Shown one piece after another: positions 7,434 through 16,749 of a DNA stretch of 64,000 nt. Origin of the DNA: Exiguobacterium aurantiacum (lineage in GTDB: Bacteria; Bacillota; Bacilli; Exiguobacteriales; Exiguobacteriaceae). Within the stretch, counting starts at the first letter, position 1. Each line of letters begins with the position of its first letter. The notes under the pieces were generated by a model. It searched no databases. It was given only the letters and a program-made list of their open reading frames with translations, and had not been told where the DNA came from. The position numbers were made by a program, and so were the translations under genes. The stretch lies in contig NZ_MKXO01000001.1 of assembly GCF_001766415.1 (NCBI RefSeq), forward strand, positions 186,001 to 250,000, in the 5' to 3' direction.

Positions 7434-8336
7434 ATGATGATTCAGCTAGTTACTACAGCACAAAGCGTCGAACAAGCAGAGGCGCTGATCATGGCGGGGA
7501 CAGACCGTCTATATATCGGAGAGTCGACGTTTGGTTTACGCCATAAAGGTGACTGGTCGCTTCCGGCTGTGAGAGAAGTCACAGCGCTCGCCCATCGTTA
7601 CGGCAAAGAAGTGACGGTTGCCGTCAACAATTTGATGCATAATGATCAAATCGAGGCGTTGCCGGATTATTTACACGCGCTCAAGCAAATCGGGATCGAC
7701 AGTGTGACGGCGGGCGATCCAGGTGCCATCCGCTTGATCCGTAATGCCAATATCCCCTATTGGTACGATGCTCAAACGCTCGTCACGTCGGCGCGACACA
7801 TTCAATTTTGGGGTAAGCGCGACGCCATCGGGGCGGTCGCGGCCCGTGAAGTGACACTGACCGAACTCGGAATGATTCAACAGCAGATTGGGCTCCCCGT
7901 CGAGGTTCAAGTGTACGGACCAACATGTATCCATCACTCGAAACGACCGCTATTGACGAACTATTTCAATGAGATCGGTCGGTCGAGAGAGGACGCGGAA
8001 GCGCGCGAGTACTATATGAGCGAACCGTCTGATGCGGACAGTCGCTATCCCGTCTACCAAGACGACAATGGGACGCACGTCTTCTCAGAAGATTTGACAC
8101 TCATGGGTCAATTGCCTGTGCTCTTAAAAGGCGGACTGCATACGTGGAAACTCGAAGGGTGGCATGCCGGGGACGTGTTCGTCGACATCGTCCGTCTGTT
8201 CGACAAAGCCCGATCGGATTTGTTGAATGGCCAGTTCGACCGCACGCTCATGGAACGGCGTCTCGCCGAACTCCAACCTGAACAATTCCGGCTTGGGACC
8301 GGACTGTTGTTACGAAATCCAGAAGAGATCAAGTGA
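7434..8336 (+). CDS. trhP1: U32 family protein TrhP1/YrrN, tRNA hydroxylation
   Basis: A 300-residue U32 (peptidase U32-like) protein. It has the family beginning (MAGTDRLYIGESTFGLR) and the segment VYGPTCIHHSKRPLLTNYF. In B. subtilis the paired proteins YrrN and YrrO (TrhP1/TrhP2) are needed for prephenate-dependent 5-hydroxylation of wobble uridine in tRNA; this protein is the shorter partner. Start ATG 7434 (an ATG at 7437 is equally readable), with GGAG 9 bases upstream. It is followed 10 bases later by the longer U32 gene, as in Bacillus, but without the usual udk-greA neighbours. Confidence 0.82.
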   Translation: MMIQLVTTAQSVEQAEALIMAGTDRLYIGESTFGLRHKGDWSLPAVREVTALAHRYGKEVTVAVNNLMHNDQIEALPDYLHALKQIGIDSVTAGDPGAIRLIRNANIPYWYDAQTLVTSARHIQFWGKRDAIGAVAAREVTLTELGMIQQQIGLPVEVQVYGPTCIHHSKRPLLTNYFNEIGRSREDAEAREYYMSEPSDADSRYPVYQDDNGTHVFSEDLTLMGQLPVLLKGGLHTWKLEGWHAGDVFVDIVRLFDKARSDLLNGQFDRTLMERRLAELQPEQFRLGTGLLLRNPEEIK

Positions 8337-8346
8337 GGGGATCAAG

Positions 8347-9600
8347 ATGAAAAAACGTCCAGAACTACTAGCTCCGGCAGGAAACTTAGAAAAATTAAAG
8401 ATGGCGATTCTCTACGGGGCCGATGCGGTCTTTATCGGTGGTCAACAGTTCGGGCTCCGCTCGCGGGCCGGCAACTTCGGATACGAGGAGATGACTGAAG
8501 GCGTCGCATTCGCGCACGAGCGCGGGGCGAAAGTGTATGTCGCCGCGAACATGGTGACCCATGAAGGGGATATCGATGGCGCGGGCGATTTCTTCTGTCG
8601 ACTCCGTGACATCGGCATCGACGCCGTCATCGTCTCGGACCCGGCCATGATCGAGGTCTGTCTCACGGACGCGCCCGGTCTTCCGGTCCATTTGTCGACC
8701 CAGGCGTCGGCGACGAACTACGAGACGCTCCGTTTTTGGCAAGAGGAAGGGCTAGAGCGAATCGTCCTCGCCCGTGAAGTATCGATGGAAGAGATCAAAG
8801 AGATGAAGCGTCAAGTCGACGTCGAGATCGAGGCGTTCGTCCATGGCGCGATGTGTATCTCCTACTCGGGGCGTTGCACGCTGTCGAACCATATGGCGCT
8901 CCGCGATGCGAACCGCGGCGGCTGTGCCCAGTCGTGCCGCTGGAAATACGGCTTCTTCGAGGCGGATGAGCTGTTGACAGACGACATGGCAGCGCGCGAT
9001 GAGGAACCGTTCTCGATGAGTTCGGTCGATCTTGCGATGGTCCGGCACATACCCGATTTGGTCGATGCCGGCGTCGATAGCTTGAAAGTCGAGGGACGGA
9101 TGAAGTCGATCCATTACGTAGCGACCGTCTGTAACGTCTATCGTCAAGTCATCGACGCCTACTGCGCGGATCCTGAAGGATTCGTCTTCGACCCGGCATG
9201 GGAAGAAGAGATTTGGAAAGCGGCGCAACGTGAGCTCGCGAGCGGGTTCTATTACGGCATCCCGACCGAGAAAGAGCAACTGTTCGGCAAACCGCGTTCC
9301 ATCCCGCAATATGCGTTCGCAGCGCGCGTCATCTCGTATGAAGCGTCGACAGGCATGGCGACGCTCGAGCAGCGTAACCATTTCCGCCGCGGAGAAGAAG
9401 TCGAATTCTTCGGCCCCGGGTTCGTCCGCTTCACGCAACGGATCGACGAGTTGTTCGATGAGACTGGGATGCCGCTCGAGACGGCGAACCAGGCGATGAT
9501 GACGGTACGCGTCAAAGTCGACCAACCTGTCGCGACCGACTTCATCATGCGAAAACGAAAAGTGGCAGCAGTGAAAGTTCCCGCTTCGAGTGCCCGTTGA
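8347..9600 (+). CDS. trhP2: U32 family protein TrhP2/YrrO, tRNA hydroxylation
   Basis: A 417-residue U32 protein beginning MKKRPELLAPAGNLEKLK. The hallmark stretch EAFVHGAMCISYSGRCTLSN is followed by RGGCAQSCRW, whose cysteines are thought to bind an iron-sulfur cluster in this family. The C-terminal 100 residues form the extra domain absent from the short partner. With TrhP1 it should act in forming 5-hydroxyuridine at tRNA position 34. The start is the ATG at 8347, 10 bases after trhP1 and behind GAGGGG; the frame is open further upstream but that part overlaps trhP1. Confidence 0.85.
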   Translation: MKKRPELLAPAGNLEKLKMAILYGADAVFIGGQQFGLRSRAGNFGYEEMTEGVAFAHERGAKVYVAANMVTHEGDIDGAGDFFCRLRDIGIDAVIVSDPAMIEVCLTDAPGLPVHLSTQASATNYETLRFWQEEGLERIVLAREVSMEEIKEMKRQVDVEIEAFVHGAMCISYSGRCTLSNHMALRDANRGGCAQSCRWKYGFFEADELLTDDMAARDEEPFSMSSVDLAMVRHIPDLVDAGVDSLKVEGRMKSIHYVATVCNVYRQVIDAYCADPEGFVFDPAWEEEIWKAAQRELASGFYYGIPTEKEQLFGKPRSIPQYAFAARVISYEASTGMATLEQRNHFRRGEEVEFFGPGFVRFTQRIDELFDETGMPLETANQAMMTVRVKVDQPVATDFIMRKRKVAAVKVPASSAR

Positions 9601-9681
9601 CACATCCGTCAAGGCAACATAGTCGACCGTTCCATCCAATCTTGCTACCCTATTAACATATACGAAAAAGGGGATGGAAGG

Positions 9682-11064
9682 ATGAATCAGAACACGGAGC
9701 AACTCCGGACCGATCCGATCGGACGCCTGCTGTTCAAGCTGTCGCTGCCGGCGATGATCGGTATGCTGGTGACGGCGCTCTATAATATAATTGACACGAT
9801 TTTTGTCTCGCGTGGCATCGGCCCTGCTGCCGTGGCCGCGATCGGGATCGCGTTCCCGATTCAAATGATTCTAATGGCCGTCTCGAGTGCGGTCGGTCTC
9901 GGCGGGGCCTCGATCAGTTCGCGGAAACTCGGCAAAGGAGATGACGCCGGTGCCGCCGTCACGTTCATGAACGTGCTCGTGCTCGTAGGCGTGTTCGCCG
10001 CGTTCGCGGTCAGTTCGGCCATCTTCATGCTCGACTCGATCTTGACCGTGTTCGGAGCGACGTCGGAGATCATGGAATTGAGTCGTCAATACTTATCGGT
10101 CACGCTGATCAGTTCGCCGTTCTTCATGTTCACGCTCGCGGCGAGCGCGATGGTGCGGGCCGAAGGACAAGCACCTTATCAGATGAAAGTGATGCTCACG
10201 ACCGTCGTCGTCAACTTGGTGACGACGCCGCTGTTCATCTTCACGTTCGGATGGGGTATTTACGGGGCGGCCTGGTCGACGGCGCTCGCTCAAGTCGTCG
10301 GATCGGTGCTCATGTTACGCTTCTTCTTCGCAAAAAATCGCCGGACCGAGCTCAACTTCCAATGGCGGAAGTTTCGGCTGCGGTTCGGCGAGTTGAAGGA
10401 GATTATGGCAATCGGGTCATCCTCGTTCGTCATGATGGTGTCGCAATCGATCTTGTTCGTCTTCGTCAACATCATGCTCGGGACGTATGGGGGGACCCAA
10501 GAATTGGCCACGTTCGCCATTTTGAATAAGTTCATGGCGCTCGTCGGGATGCCGATCATGGGCATCGTCCAAGGCATGCAACCGATAGTCGGCTATAACT
10601 TCGGGGCGCGACAGTTCGAGCGGATGCGCGAGACGATTTGGACGGCGCTACGGGCCGGAATCGCGATTGCGGTCTTCATCTGGCTGACGCTCCAGCTGTT
10701 CCCGGAACCGCTCATGCGCATGTTCACGTCCGACGCGAACTTGATTGCTGGCGGGGTGACGGCGATTCATGTCCTGTTCGCTGTCTCGTTTTTAACGAGC
10801 GTCCAAATGCTCGTCAACGGCATCTATCAATCACTCGGGAAAGCCCGGGTCGCGATGTTCTTGTCGTTGTCTCGACAGACGCTCTTTACGATTCCGCTCG
10901 TGTTTATCTTACCGAACTTCTTCGGTGTGTTCGGTGTTTGGCTCGCCTTCCCGATCGCCGACGGCTTGACCTTCCTGACAGCGGTCGGCATGGCGATTTG
11001 GGACCGGAAACTGCTGTTCCGTCCGTCAGAAGATGAGGTAGAAGCGAAAGCGACCAATTTATGA
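9682..11064 (+). CDS. MATE family efflux transporter
   Basis: A 460-residue membrane protein with twelve hydrophobic helices in two similar halves. Typical MATE features are PAMIGMLVTALYNIIDTIFV near the N-terminus and QGMQPIVGYNFGA at the start of the second half. It should export cationic or toxic compounds using a Na+ or H+ gradient; the substrate is unknown. The ATG at 9682 has a GGAAG ribosome site. Its stop overlaps the stop of the convergent DMT gene by 6 bases, with no terminator hairpin between them. Confidence 0.9.
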   Translation: MNQNTEQLRTDPIGRLLFKLSLPAMIGMLVTALYNIIDTIFVSRGIGPAAVAAIGIAFPIQMILMAVSSAVGLGGASISSRKLGKGDDAGAAVTFMNVLVLVGVFAAFAVSSAIFMLDSILTVFGATSEIMELSRQYLSVTLISSPFFMFTLAASAMVRAEGQAPYQMKVMLTTVVVNLVTTPLFIFTFGWGIYGAAWSTALAQVVGSVLMLRFFFAKNRRTELNFQWRKFRLRFGELKEIMAIGSSSFVMMVSQSILFVFVNIMLGTYGGTQELATFAILNKFMALVGMPIMGIVQGMQPIVGYNFGARQFERMRETIWTALRAGIAIAVFIWLTLQLFPEPLMRMFTSDANLIAGGVTAIHVLFAVSFLTSVQMLVNGIYQSLGKARVAMFLSLSRQTLFTIPLVFILPNFFGVFGVWLAFPIADGLTFLTAVGMAIWDRKLLFRPSEDEVEAKATNL

Positions 11065-11928
11065 AACGACGTCCGTTCTTGTTGAACGGGCGTCTTCTTT
11101 TAGGAACAAGTAAATCCCACCGAGCAAGACGGCCGCGCCGATCCATTGCATCACGCCGAGCCGTTCCTCGAAGAAAACGAACCCGAACAGCATGCCCCAG
11201 AGCGCCTCGCCGAGGATGGTGATGCTGACGACGGTCGCACTGACGCGGGCGAGGGCGTAGTTGAACAAGTTATGGCCGAGGAGCGTCGGGAAGAAGGCGA
11301 GGGCGATGAAATACCACCAATTCACCGCTTCGAAGCCGACGAATGTCGTGTCCCGAACGAGCAACATGAAACCGAGAACGAACGTGGCGACGAGATAGAC
11401 GCTGAACGAGTAGTCGTTCGTCTTCATCTCGGTCCGAATGTGTTGACCGACGAGCCAGTAGCCGGCGATCAACAAGGCGGCGAGAAGCGCGAGCAAATCC
11501 CCGTAGAGCGCGTCGCGACCGATTTGGATATCACCGGCCGCGACGAGCATGCCGCCGAGGACGGCGACGAGCGCAAACGCCAAACCTTTTCGGGTCGGAT
11601 GTTTTTTAAAGAACAGGGCGTTCCCGATGAGGACGAAAATCGGGCTCGATGTCACGAACAACGTCGAACTCGCGACGGTCGTGTAGTCGAGCGATAAAAA
11701 CCAGAGCCAGAAATGGAAGGCGAGGAGCGTCCCGCTGAGCAAGATCGCGTAGCGGGTGTTCGAGCGTAACGAGAAGAGCGAGCGGTAATCGAGAAACGGC
11801 AACAACATGAGGCTCGAGAACAGCATACGGTAGAATGCGGCCGTCTCCGCCGGAGCGGACGTCCATTTGACGAACAAGACGCTCGTCGACAGGAAAAAGA
11901 CGGCGGCAAATAAAATTAAATAAGACAA
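11059..11928 (-). CDS. DMT/EamA family transporter
   Basis: A 289-residue membrane protein with ten hydrophobic helices in two EamA-like repeats, as in metabolite exporters of the drug/metabolite transporter family. The C-terminal tail is basic and cytoplasmic. I choose the TTG at 11928 (LSYLILFAAVFF), because AAAGGGGG lies 7 bases upstream; the ATG at 11955 lacks a ribosome site and adds residues without homologous character. Convergent with the MATE gene, sharing 6 bases at the stops. Confidence 0.85.
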   Translation of the reverse strand: MSYLILFAAVFFLSTSVLFVKWTSAPAETAAFYRMLFSSLMLLPFLDYRSLFSLRSNTRYAILLSGTLLAFHFWLWFLSLDYTTVASSTLFVTSSPIFVLIGNALFFKKHPTRKGLAFALVAVLGGMLVAAGDIQIGRDALYGDLLALLAALLIAGYWLVGQHIRTEMKTNDYSFSVYLVATFVLGFMLLVRDTTFVGFEAVNWWYFIALAFFPTLLGHNLFNYALARVSATVVSITILGEALWGMLFGFVFFEERLGVMQWIGAAVLLGGIYLFLKEDARSTRTDVVS

Positions 11929-12009
11929 CAGGCATCCCCCTTTGGTTTTGTACATATTCCTCTAATGATATAATGAAACATACGAGAAAAAACATTCTTT
12001 TTCGAAAGT

Positions 12010-12037
12010 GTCGTTCCGACGAGATCGTCCGAACGAC
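12010..12037. promoter_or_regulatory. near-perfect palindrome in the topB leader
   Basis: Two 13-base arms (gtcgttccgacga and tcgtccgaacgac) match as an inverted repeat with one mismatch and a 2-base centre, ending 18 bases before the topB ATG. It could be an operator or form an RNA hairpin just upstream of the ribosome site. No regulator is identified. Confidence 0.45.
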
Positions 12038-12055
12038 AACGAAAGTAGGGATCAC

Positions 12056-14182
12056 ATGAGATTAATCATTGCGGAGAAACCGTCGCAGGCACAAAAGCTG
12101 GCGGCGCCGTATCCATCAAAAAAGAGAAAAGACGAGATTGAAATCGCGGCATGCCCTCGTTTCCCGGAAGGTGCCATCGTCGTCTGGGCAGTCGGCCACT
12201 TATGTGAACTCCAAGAGCCGTCCCACTACCGCCCGGAGTGGAAGTCTTGGAAGTATGAATCACTTCCGATTGTCCCAGACCGGTTCGACTATCGCATCTC
12301 GAAGGGCAAGTCGAAGCCGTTCCAGACAATCAAAAAATGGCTCCACGACCGCTCGATCACGGACGTCATCATCGCTTCTGACGCCGAGCGGGAAGGAGAG
12401 GCGATCGTTCGTCTCATCTTGCGCCTTGCCGGCAACAAAAAACCGCTCGAGCGCTTATGGATCTCGAGTTTGACCGAGCAGGCGGTCGACCGCGGCTTCG
12501 CGCAGCTGTTACCGGGAGAGCAGACGATTCCGTATTACCATGAGGCGATGAGTCGTGCCTGTGCCGACTGGCTCGTCGGTATGAACGCATCGCGCGCATA
12601 TACGACGCTCTTGAAGACGATTGGCATCGAAGACGTGTTCTCACTCGGCCGCGTCCAGACACCGACGCTCGCCTTGATCGTCAATCGAGAGCGCGAGATC
12701 AAACAGTTCGTCCCGGAGCCGTACTTCGAGGTCGAAGCGACGCTCCAAAAAGGACGGGGCACGTTCAAAGCGAAATACACACTCGGAAAGACGACGAAAC
12801 TGAAGACGCGTGAACAAGCTGACGCCGTCGTCGACCGATCGACCGGAACGGCGGTCGTGCGGTCGATTGATAAGGAAGACAAGACGGAACACCCACCGTT
12901 CTGGTTCAGCTTATCGGGTCTCCAGGCCGAGGCCGGCAAACGGTTCGGCTTCGGGGCGAAGAAGACGCTCGATATCGCCCAAAAGCTGTATACGAAAGGG
13001 TGGGTCAGTTATCCGCGGACAGATTCTAGTTTCGTCACGCCCGACGAGGCGACGCTGTTCCCGCAGACGAAAGCCAGACTGTTGAAGTCCGCCGCTTACG
13101 CCGGGCTTGCGGCCGTCTTGACCGAAAATCCGTCCCGGAACAGCCGCTACGTCAACGCGAAAAAAGTGAGCGACCACTATGCGATCATCCCGACCGAGGC
13201 TTGCGGGGACGTGGCCCGGCTCAGCGGGGATGAAGCGAAACTGTATGATTTGATCAACCGCCGCTTTCTGGCGGCGTTCGCCCCCCCGGCGAAACTCGAG
13301 AAGACGACGGTCGACCTCATGGACGGGGACGACTTGTACCGGGCGAAAGGGACGGTCGTCGTCAGCCCGGGGTACCGTCAAGTCGTCGAGATGAAATCAA
13401 AAGACGTCGAGCTACCGGCGCTAACGCTCGGTGAGCCGTTGACTGAAAAGAAAGTCGAAGTGTTATCGAAACAGACCGAGCCGCCAAAACGGTATACAGA
13501 AGGGGCGCTCATCATGGCGATGAAAGTCGCCGGGAAACAGCTCGATGATGAAGAACTGATCCATATCATGAAAGAAGTCGAGGGGCTCGGCACCGAGGCG
13601 ACCCGGGCGAACATCATCGATGGCTTGAAGAAGCGAGGTTATGTCGAACTTCAAAAGAAAGATCTCGTCCCGACCGATAAAGGCCGTCTTTTGATCGATG
13701 TGCTCGGCGACAGCATCCTCGCCTCGCCGGCCATGACCGCGAAATGGGAGAAGCGGCTCCATGAGATCGGGCAGGCGTCTGCGTCTGCGGCCGAATTCAT
13801 CGACCAAGCGAAAAAGATGTCGATCCATCTTGTGGAGGAAGCGAAAGCGAGAGTCGAGGCGGCGAACCCGGAAGGCTATACGATCGAACCGAGACGCTTT
13901 GGGAAGAAAGCTGCCTCGCGGCCGAAGGAGTCGTTCGGCGTCTGCCCGAGCTGTGGCAAAGGACTTGTCGAGCATCCGAAGTTCATCGGGTGCAGCGGGT
14001 ATCGTGAGGGCTGCAAGTTTACGATGTCGAAACAAGTGCTCGGCGTCGGACTCGCGAAAGACGAACTGAAACAGATGATCAACGGTGGGCAGTCGAATGT
14101 TCATGCGTTCAAAAAAGGCGACAAGACGTTTGATGCCACGCTCTATCTTGAAAAAGGGGCGTTACGCTTCGAGTTCAAATAA
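12056..14182 (+). CDS. topB: DNA topoisomerase III
   Basis: A 708-residue type IA topoisomerase. It begins with a Toprim domain (MRLIIAEKPSQA, later ASDAEREGEAIVR), followed by the strand-passage domain with the catalytic tyrosine in SYPRTDS at about residue 319. The C-terminus has a single zinc-ribbon motif (CPSCG at about 630 and GYREGC about 20 residues on). Length is close to B. subtilis TopB (about 727). It relaxes and decatenates DNA at replication or recombination intermediates. Start at ATG 12056 with a modest GTAGGG site; the frame extends upstream through the palindromic leader without a better start. Confidence 0.95.
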   Translation: MRLIIAEKPSQAQKLAAPYPSKKRKDEIEIAACPRFPEGAIVVWAVGHLCELQEPSHYRPEWKSWKYESLPIVPDRFDYRISKGKSKPFQTIKKWLHDRSITDVIIASDAEREGEAIVRLILRLAGNKKPLERLWISSLTEQAVDRGFAQLLPGEQTIPYYHEAMSRACADWLVGMNASRAYTTLLKTIGIEDVFSLGRVQTPTLALIVNREREIKQFVPEPYFEVEATLQKGRGTFKAKYTLGKTTKLKTREQADAVVDRSTGTAVVRSIDKEDKTEHPPFWFSLSGLQAEAGKRFGFGAKKTLDIAQKLYTKGWVSYPRTDSSFVTPDEATLFPQTKARLLKSAAYAGLAAVLTENPSRNSRYVNAKKVSDHYAIIPTEACGDVARLSGDEAKLYDLINRRFLAAFAPPAKLEKTTVDLMDGDDLYRAKGTVVVSPGYRQVVEMKSKDVELPALTLGEPLTEKKVEVLSKQTEPPKRYTEGALIMAMKVAGKQLDDEELIHIMKEVEGLGTEATRANIIDGLKKRGYVELQKKDLVPTDKGRLLIDVLGDSILASPAMTAKWEKRLHEIGQASASAAEFIDQAKKMSIHLVEEAKARVEAANPEGYTIEPRRFGKKAASRPKESFGVCPSCGKGLVEHPKFIGCSGYREGCKFTMSKQVLGVGLAKDELKQMINGGQSNVHAFKKGDKTFDATLYLEKGALRFEFK

Positions 14183-14216
14183 AAAATAGAGTCGCCCGGC
14201 TGGACGGCTCTATTTT
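14179..14216. terminator. bidirectional terminator after topB
   Basis: A/T-flanked inverted repeat aaaaaatagag...ctctatttttt with GC-rich core, directly after the topB stop. It overlaps the stop codon of the minus-strand small gene and serves both. Confidence 0.8.
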
Positions 14217-14380
14217 TTATCGGTCTGATCGTTTTCAGAGATTCGACGATTGATCTCATCGTAATCGAGGACGATGTCGTCTTTGTTGTCTTTGTAGGCG
14301 TATCCTTTTTGGATGACGACGACAGAGGCGACCAAGACGAGTAAAATAATCAATCCGCTCACGGCAAATATCCATCCCAT
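14210..14380 (-). CDS. YtzI-like small membrane protein, 56 aa
   Basis: A 56-residue protein: a membrane helix at about residues 3-23, then the motif QKGYAYKDNKDD and a charged tail ending in DQTDKK. The GYAYK motif right after the helix is characteristic of the YtzI family of small Bacilli membrane proteins. The ATG at 14380 has GAGGA 7 bases upstream. Convergent with topB, with the shared terminator overlapping its stop. Function of the family is unknown to me. Confidence 0.7.
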   Translation of the reverse strand: MGWIFAVSGLIILLVLVASVVVIQKGYAYKDNKDDIVLDYDEINRRISENDQTDKK

Positions 14381-14535
14381 AGCGCATTCCTCGCTTTCTT
14401 TCTCTTAGTATGACAAAAATCTGAGACGTTCTCCATGTTTGAGTCTCTCACAACTGTTACAGGTTTGAAATGGTTGGTCTCTTGATTAGATATGATACAA
14501 TAACATATAGAAGAACACTGACAGAGAAGGTAGGG

Positions 14536-15654
14536 ATGACTATGGCGATTTTGATTGTCGACGACGAACCGGTCAATACGATGGTTCTCGAACAATTATT
14601 GCATCAACACGATTATGAGACGGTCTCGGTCTCAAGTGGTGAAGATGCTCTCGCGCTCCTCATGGACCCGCAAGCCCCGTCGCTGTATGACCTCGTCCTG
14701 CTCGATGTCGAGATGCCCGGCATCTCAGGGATTGAAACGTGCAAACGGATTCGACAAATGACAGGATATGAAGAACTGCCGGTAATCATGGTGTCGGGCC
14801 GGACCGAAGAGAAGCAAATTGCCGAAGGGCTAGATGCTGAAGCGTCCGACTATACGACGAAGCCGATCAAAATCACCGAACTCCTCGCTCGGATTCGCTC
14901 GGCGCTCCGTTACAAAGCGGCCGTCGATGAACGGAAAAAATATGAGGCTCGTCTCCAATATGACCTGGATTTGGCCCAAAAGATTCAGCAGAGCGCACTG
15001 ACCCCACCAATCAGTAGCGCGGAAATCGATATGCGGGCGCTGTACCTGCCATCTAAAAAATTGGCGGGTGACATGTACGCCTGGTTCCAAGTCGCGCCTG
15101 ATCGTTACGGTGTCATCATCTTCGACGTGATGGGTCACGGCGTGTCTTCAGCCTTGATCACGATGGGAATCCGCTCAATCTTGCCAGGCCTTGTCGCCAA
15201 CGTCCAGTACCCGGTCGACGTCATGACCGAACTGAACCGACAGATGACGTTCCTGTTTTCAGGCGACGATATGCAAAGTTATTTCACGGCCGTCTATTGT
15301 TACATCGATACGACGAATCAACGCATCGAGTATGTCAATGCCGGCCATCCGCCCGTGATCGTGACGTCTCCGGAAGGGATGACTCGTCTCGAGACGACTG
15401 GGGTGCCGGTCGGCATGTTCGAGGAACCGAATTATGAATCGAAAGAAATCAAGATCACGCCAGGTATGGTCCTGCATATGTACACGGACGGACTGATGGA
15501 ATGTTATAGCAAAGACATCGATGACGGCATCCGTTGGCTTGAAAAAGACATCGCCACGTACGGCTTAGATTATGCCCGTCACGTTGCCGAACGGCTCGTC
15601 CCGAAAATCGAGATTGACGACGACTTGTGCCTCGTCACGGTAAAGCTAACTTAA
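14536..15654 (+). CDS. response regulator fused to PP2C/SpoIIE phosphatase
   Basis: A 372-residue cytosolic signalling protein. The N-terminal receiver domain has acidic pocket Asp9-Asp10, phospho-acceptor Asp57, Ser87 and Lys109. A short coiled linker (about 135-160) leads into a SpoIIE/RsbU-type PP2C phosphatase domain with GDMYAWF, FDVMGHG and TDGL motifs. Such proteins dephosphorylate an anti-anti-sigma factor in partner-switching pathways when the receiver is phosphorylated. No kinase or anti-sigma partner is next to it. Start at ATG 14536 (ATG 14542 is also possible); AGAAGG lies just upstream. Confidence 0.85.
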   Translation: MTMAILIVDDEPVNTMVLEQLLHQHDYETVSVSSGEDALALLMDPQAPSLYDLVLLDVEMPGISGIETCKRIRQMTGYEELPVIMVSGRTEEKQIAEGLDAEASDYTTKPIKITELLARIRSALRYKAAVDERKKYEARLQYDLDLAQKIQQSALTPPISSAEIDMRALYLPSKKLAGDMYAWFQVAPDRYGVIIFDVMGHGVSSALITMGIRSILPGLVANVQYPVDVMTELNRQMTFLFSGDDMQSYFTAVYCYIDTTNQRIEYVNAGHPPVIVTSPEGMTRLETTGVPVGMFEEPNYESKEIKITPGMVLHMYTDGLMECYSKDIDDGIRWLEKDIATYGLDYARHVAERLVPKIEIDDDLCLVTVKLT

Positions 15655-15656
15655 AC

Positions 15657-15702
15657 GACAAAAGGATGAGACCGTCGCTCATGACGATTTCATCCTTTTG
15701 TC
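15657..15702. terminator. bidirectional terminator
   Basis: A 13-bp perfect stem (gacaaaaggatga with tcatccttttgtc) spans the gap between the convergent phosphatase and corA genes. Confidence 0.85.
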
Positions 15703-16637
15703 TAGAAATAACGTTTCCGCCATAAAATATAAAAGGCGAGACTCGAAAAACCGACCATCATGGCAAGTGCGAACACGAAACCGATTGATTGACCTTCGAA
15801 CGGGACTTGGACGTTCATCCCAAAGATCCCGGAAATCATCGTCGGAATGCTGAGCACGATCGTGATCGACGCCAAGAACTTCATGACGAAGTTGACGTTG
15901 TTCGAGATGATCGACCCGAACGCATCCATCTTAATGCTGATGATGTCGTTATAAATCGAGGCCATCTCCATCGCCTGACGATGCTCGACGAATACGTCTT
16001 CTAACAAGTCTTCGTCTTCTTCATGCTTCTCAAGACTCGGCGTCTTGACGATGCGGTCGAGGACGCTGTCATTCGCTTTGAGCGATGTCATGAAGTAGAC
16101 GAGCGACTTCTGTAAGTTCATCAACTGGAAAATTTCCTGATTTCGCATCGAACGTTGAAGTTCTTGCTCTAGCTCTTCCATTCGCCGGTCGATCTGGCGA
16201 AGGAACCGCAAGTACGTCATGCTGACTCGGTGCAAAATCTGGAAGACGAACCGGCTGCGATAGTTTGTCCGGAACAAGCGGGCTTTGCCGTTAGCGAACA
16301 AGTTGAGTACATCGAGGTCACGCGAACAGACGGTGATGAAATGTCGTCCCGTGACGATGATACCGAGTGGGATCGTATTATAGGCACGTCCCGTATCGTC
16401 TTCTTCGACGTATGGAACGTCAATGATCATGAGCAGGCCTTCGTCATCTTTCTCAAAGCGCGGCTTTTCTTCAATATCAAGTGGGTCGTACACGAAGTCT
16501 TCAGGAATGCCGGAGGCGGCAATGACTTGATCGGCCTCGTCTTTCGTCGGATTGACGAGTTGGATCCAGCTTCCTTTGTCAAAGTCTTCGATCTCGTGCA
16601 CACGACCAGATGCGTCGGTACGGTAAATCGTTAGCAT
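15702..16637 (-). CDS. corA: CorA family magnesium transporter
   Basis: A 311-residue Mg2+/divalent cation channel of the inner membrane. A long cytoplasmic domain with extended helices occupies residues 1-245. Two C-terminal membrane helices follow, with the signature GMN at the end of the first (SGIFGMNVQVPFEGQ) and a basic tail WRKRYF. The family works as a pentamer. The ATG at 16637 has AGGAGG 8 bases upstream. Single gene, divergent from the Hpt gene. Confidence 0.9.
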   Translation of the reverse strand: MLTIYRTDASGRVHEIEDFDKGSWIQLVNPTKDEADQVIAASGIPEDFVYDPLDIEEKPRFEKDDEGLLMIIDVPYVEEDDTGRAYNTIPLGIIVTGRHFITVCSRDLDVLNLFANGKARLFRTNYRSRFVFQILHRVSMTYLRFLRQIDRRMEELEQELQRSMRNQEIFQLMNLQKSLVYFMTSLKANDSVLDRIVKTPSLEKHEEDEDLLEDVFVEHRQAMEMASIYNDIISIKMDAFGSIISNNVNFVMKFLASITIVLSIPTMISGIFGMNVQVPFEGQSIGFVFALAMMVGFSSLAFYILWRKRYF

Positions 16638-16749
16638 AATCTTCCTCCTACCTTAGCTCAACTTTATTATAGGTAGGCGAGTAGGAGAGTGCAATCGCAA
16701 AGAAGGAGATTTTTTGTTTTCTCTCGAAAACATACTACAGTGAGTTAGA

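Noticed and set aside
9601-9681. Gap after trhP2, considered for a terminator or small RNA
   Set aside because: Only a weak short inverted repeat; no T-run.
8752-9864. 370-codon open frame on the minus strand opposite trhP2
   Set aside because: Composition is dominated by Arg, Asp and His as expected from the antisense of a GC-leaning gene, there is no ribosome site, and trhP2 on the other strand is a clear family member.
13463-14104. 213-codon minus-strand frame opposite topB
   Set aside because: Antisense shadow of the topoisomerase C-terminal part, no ribosome site.
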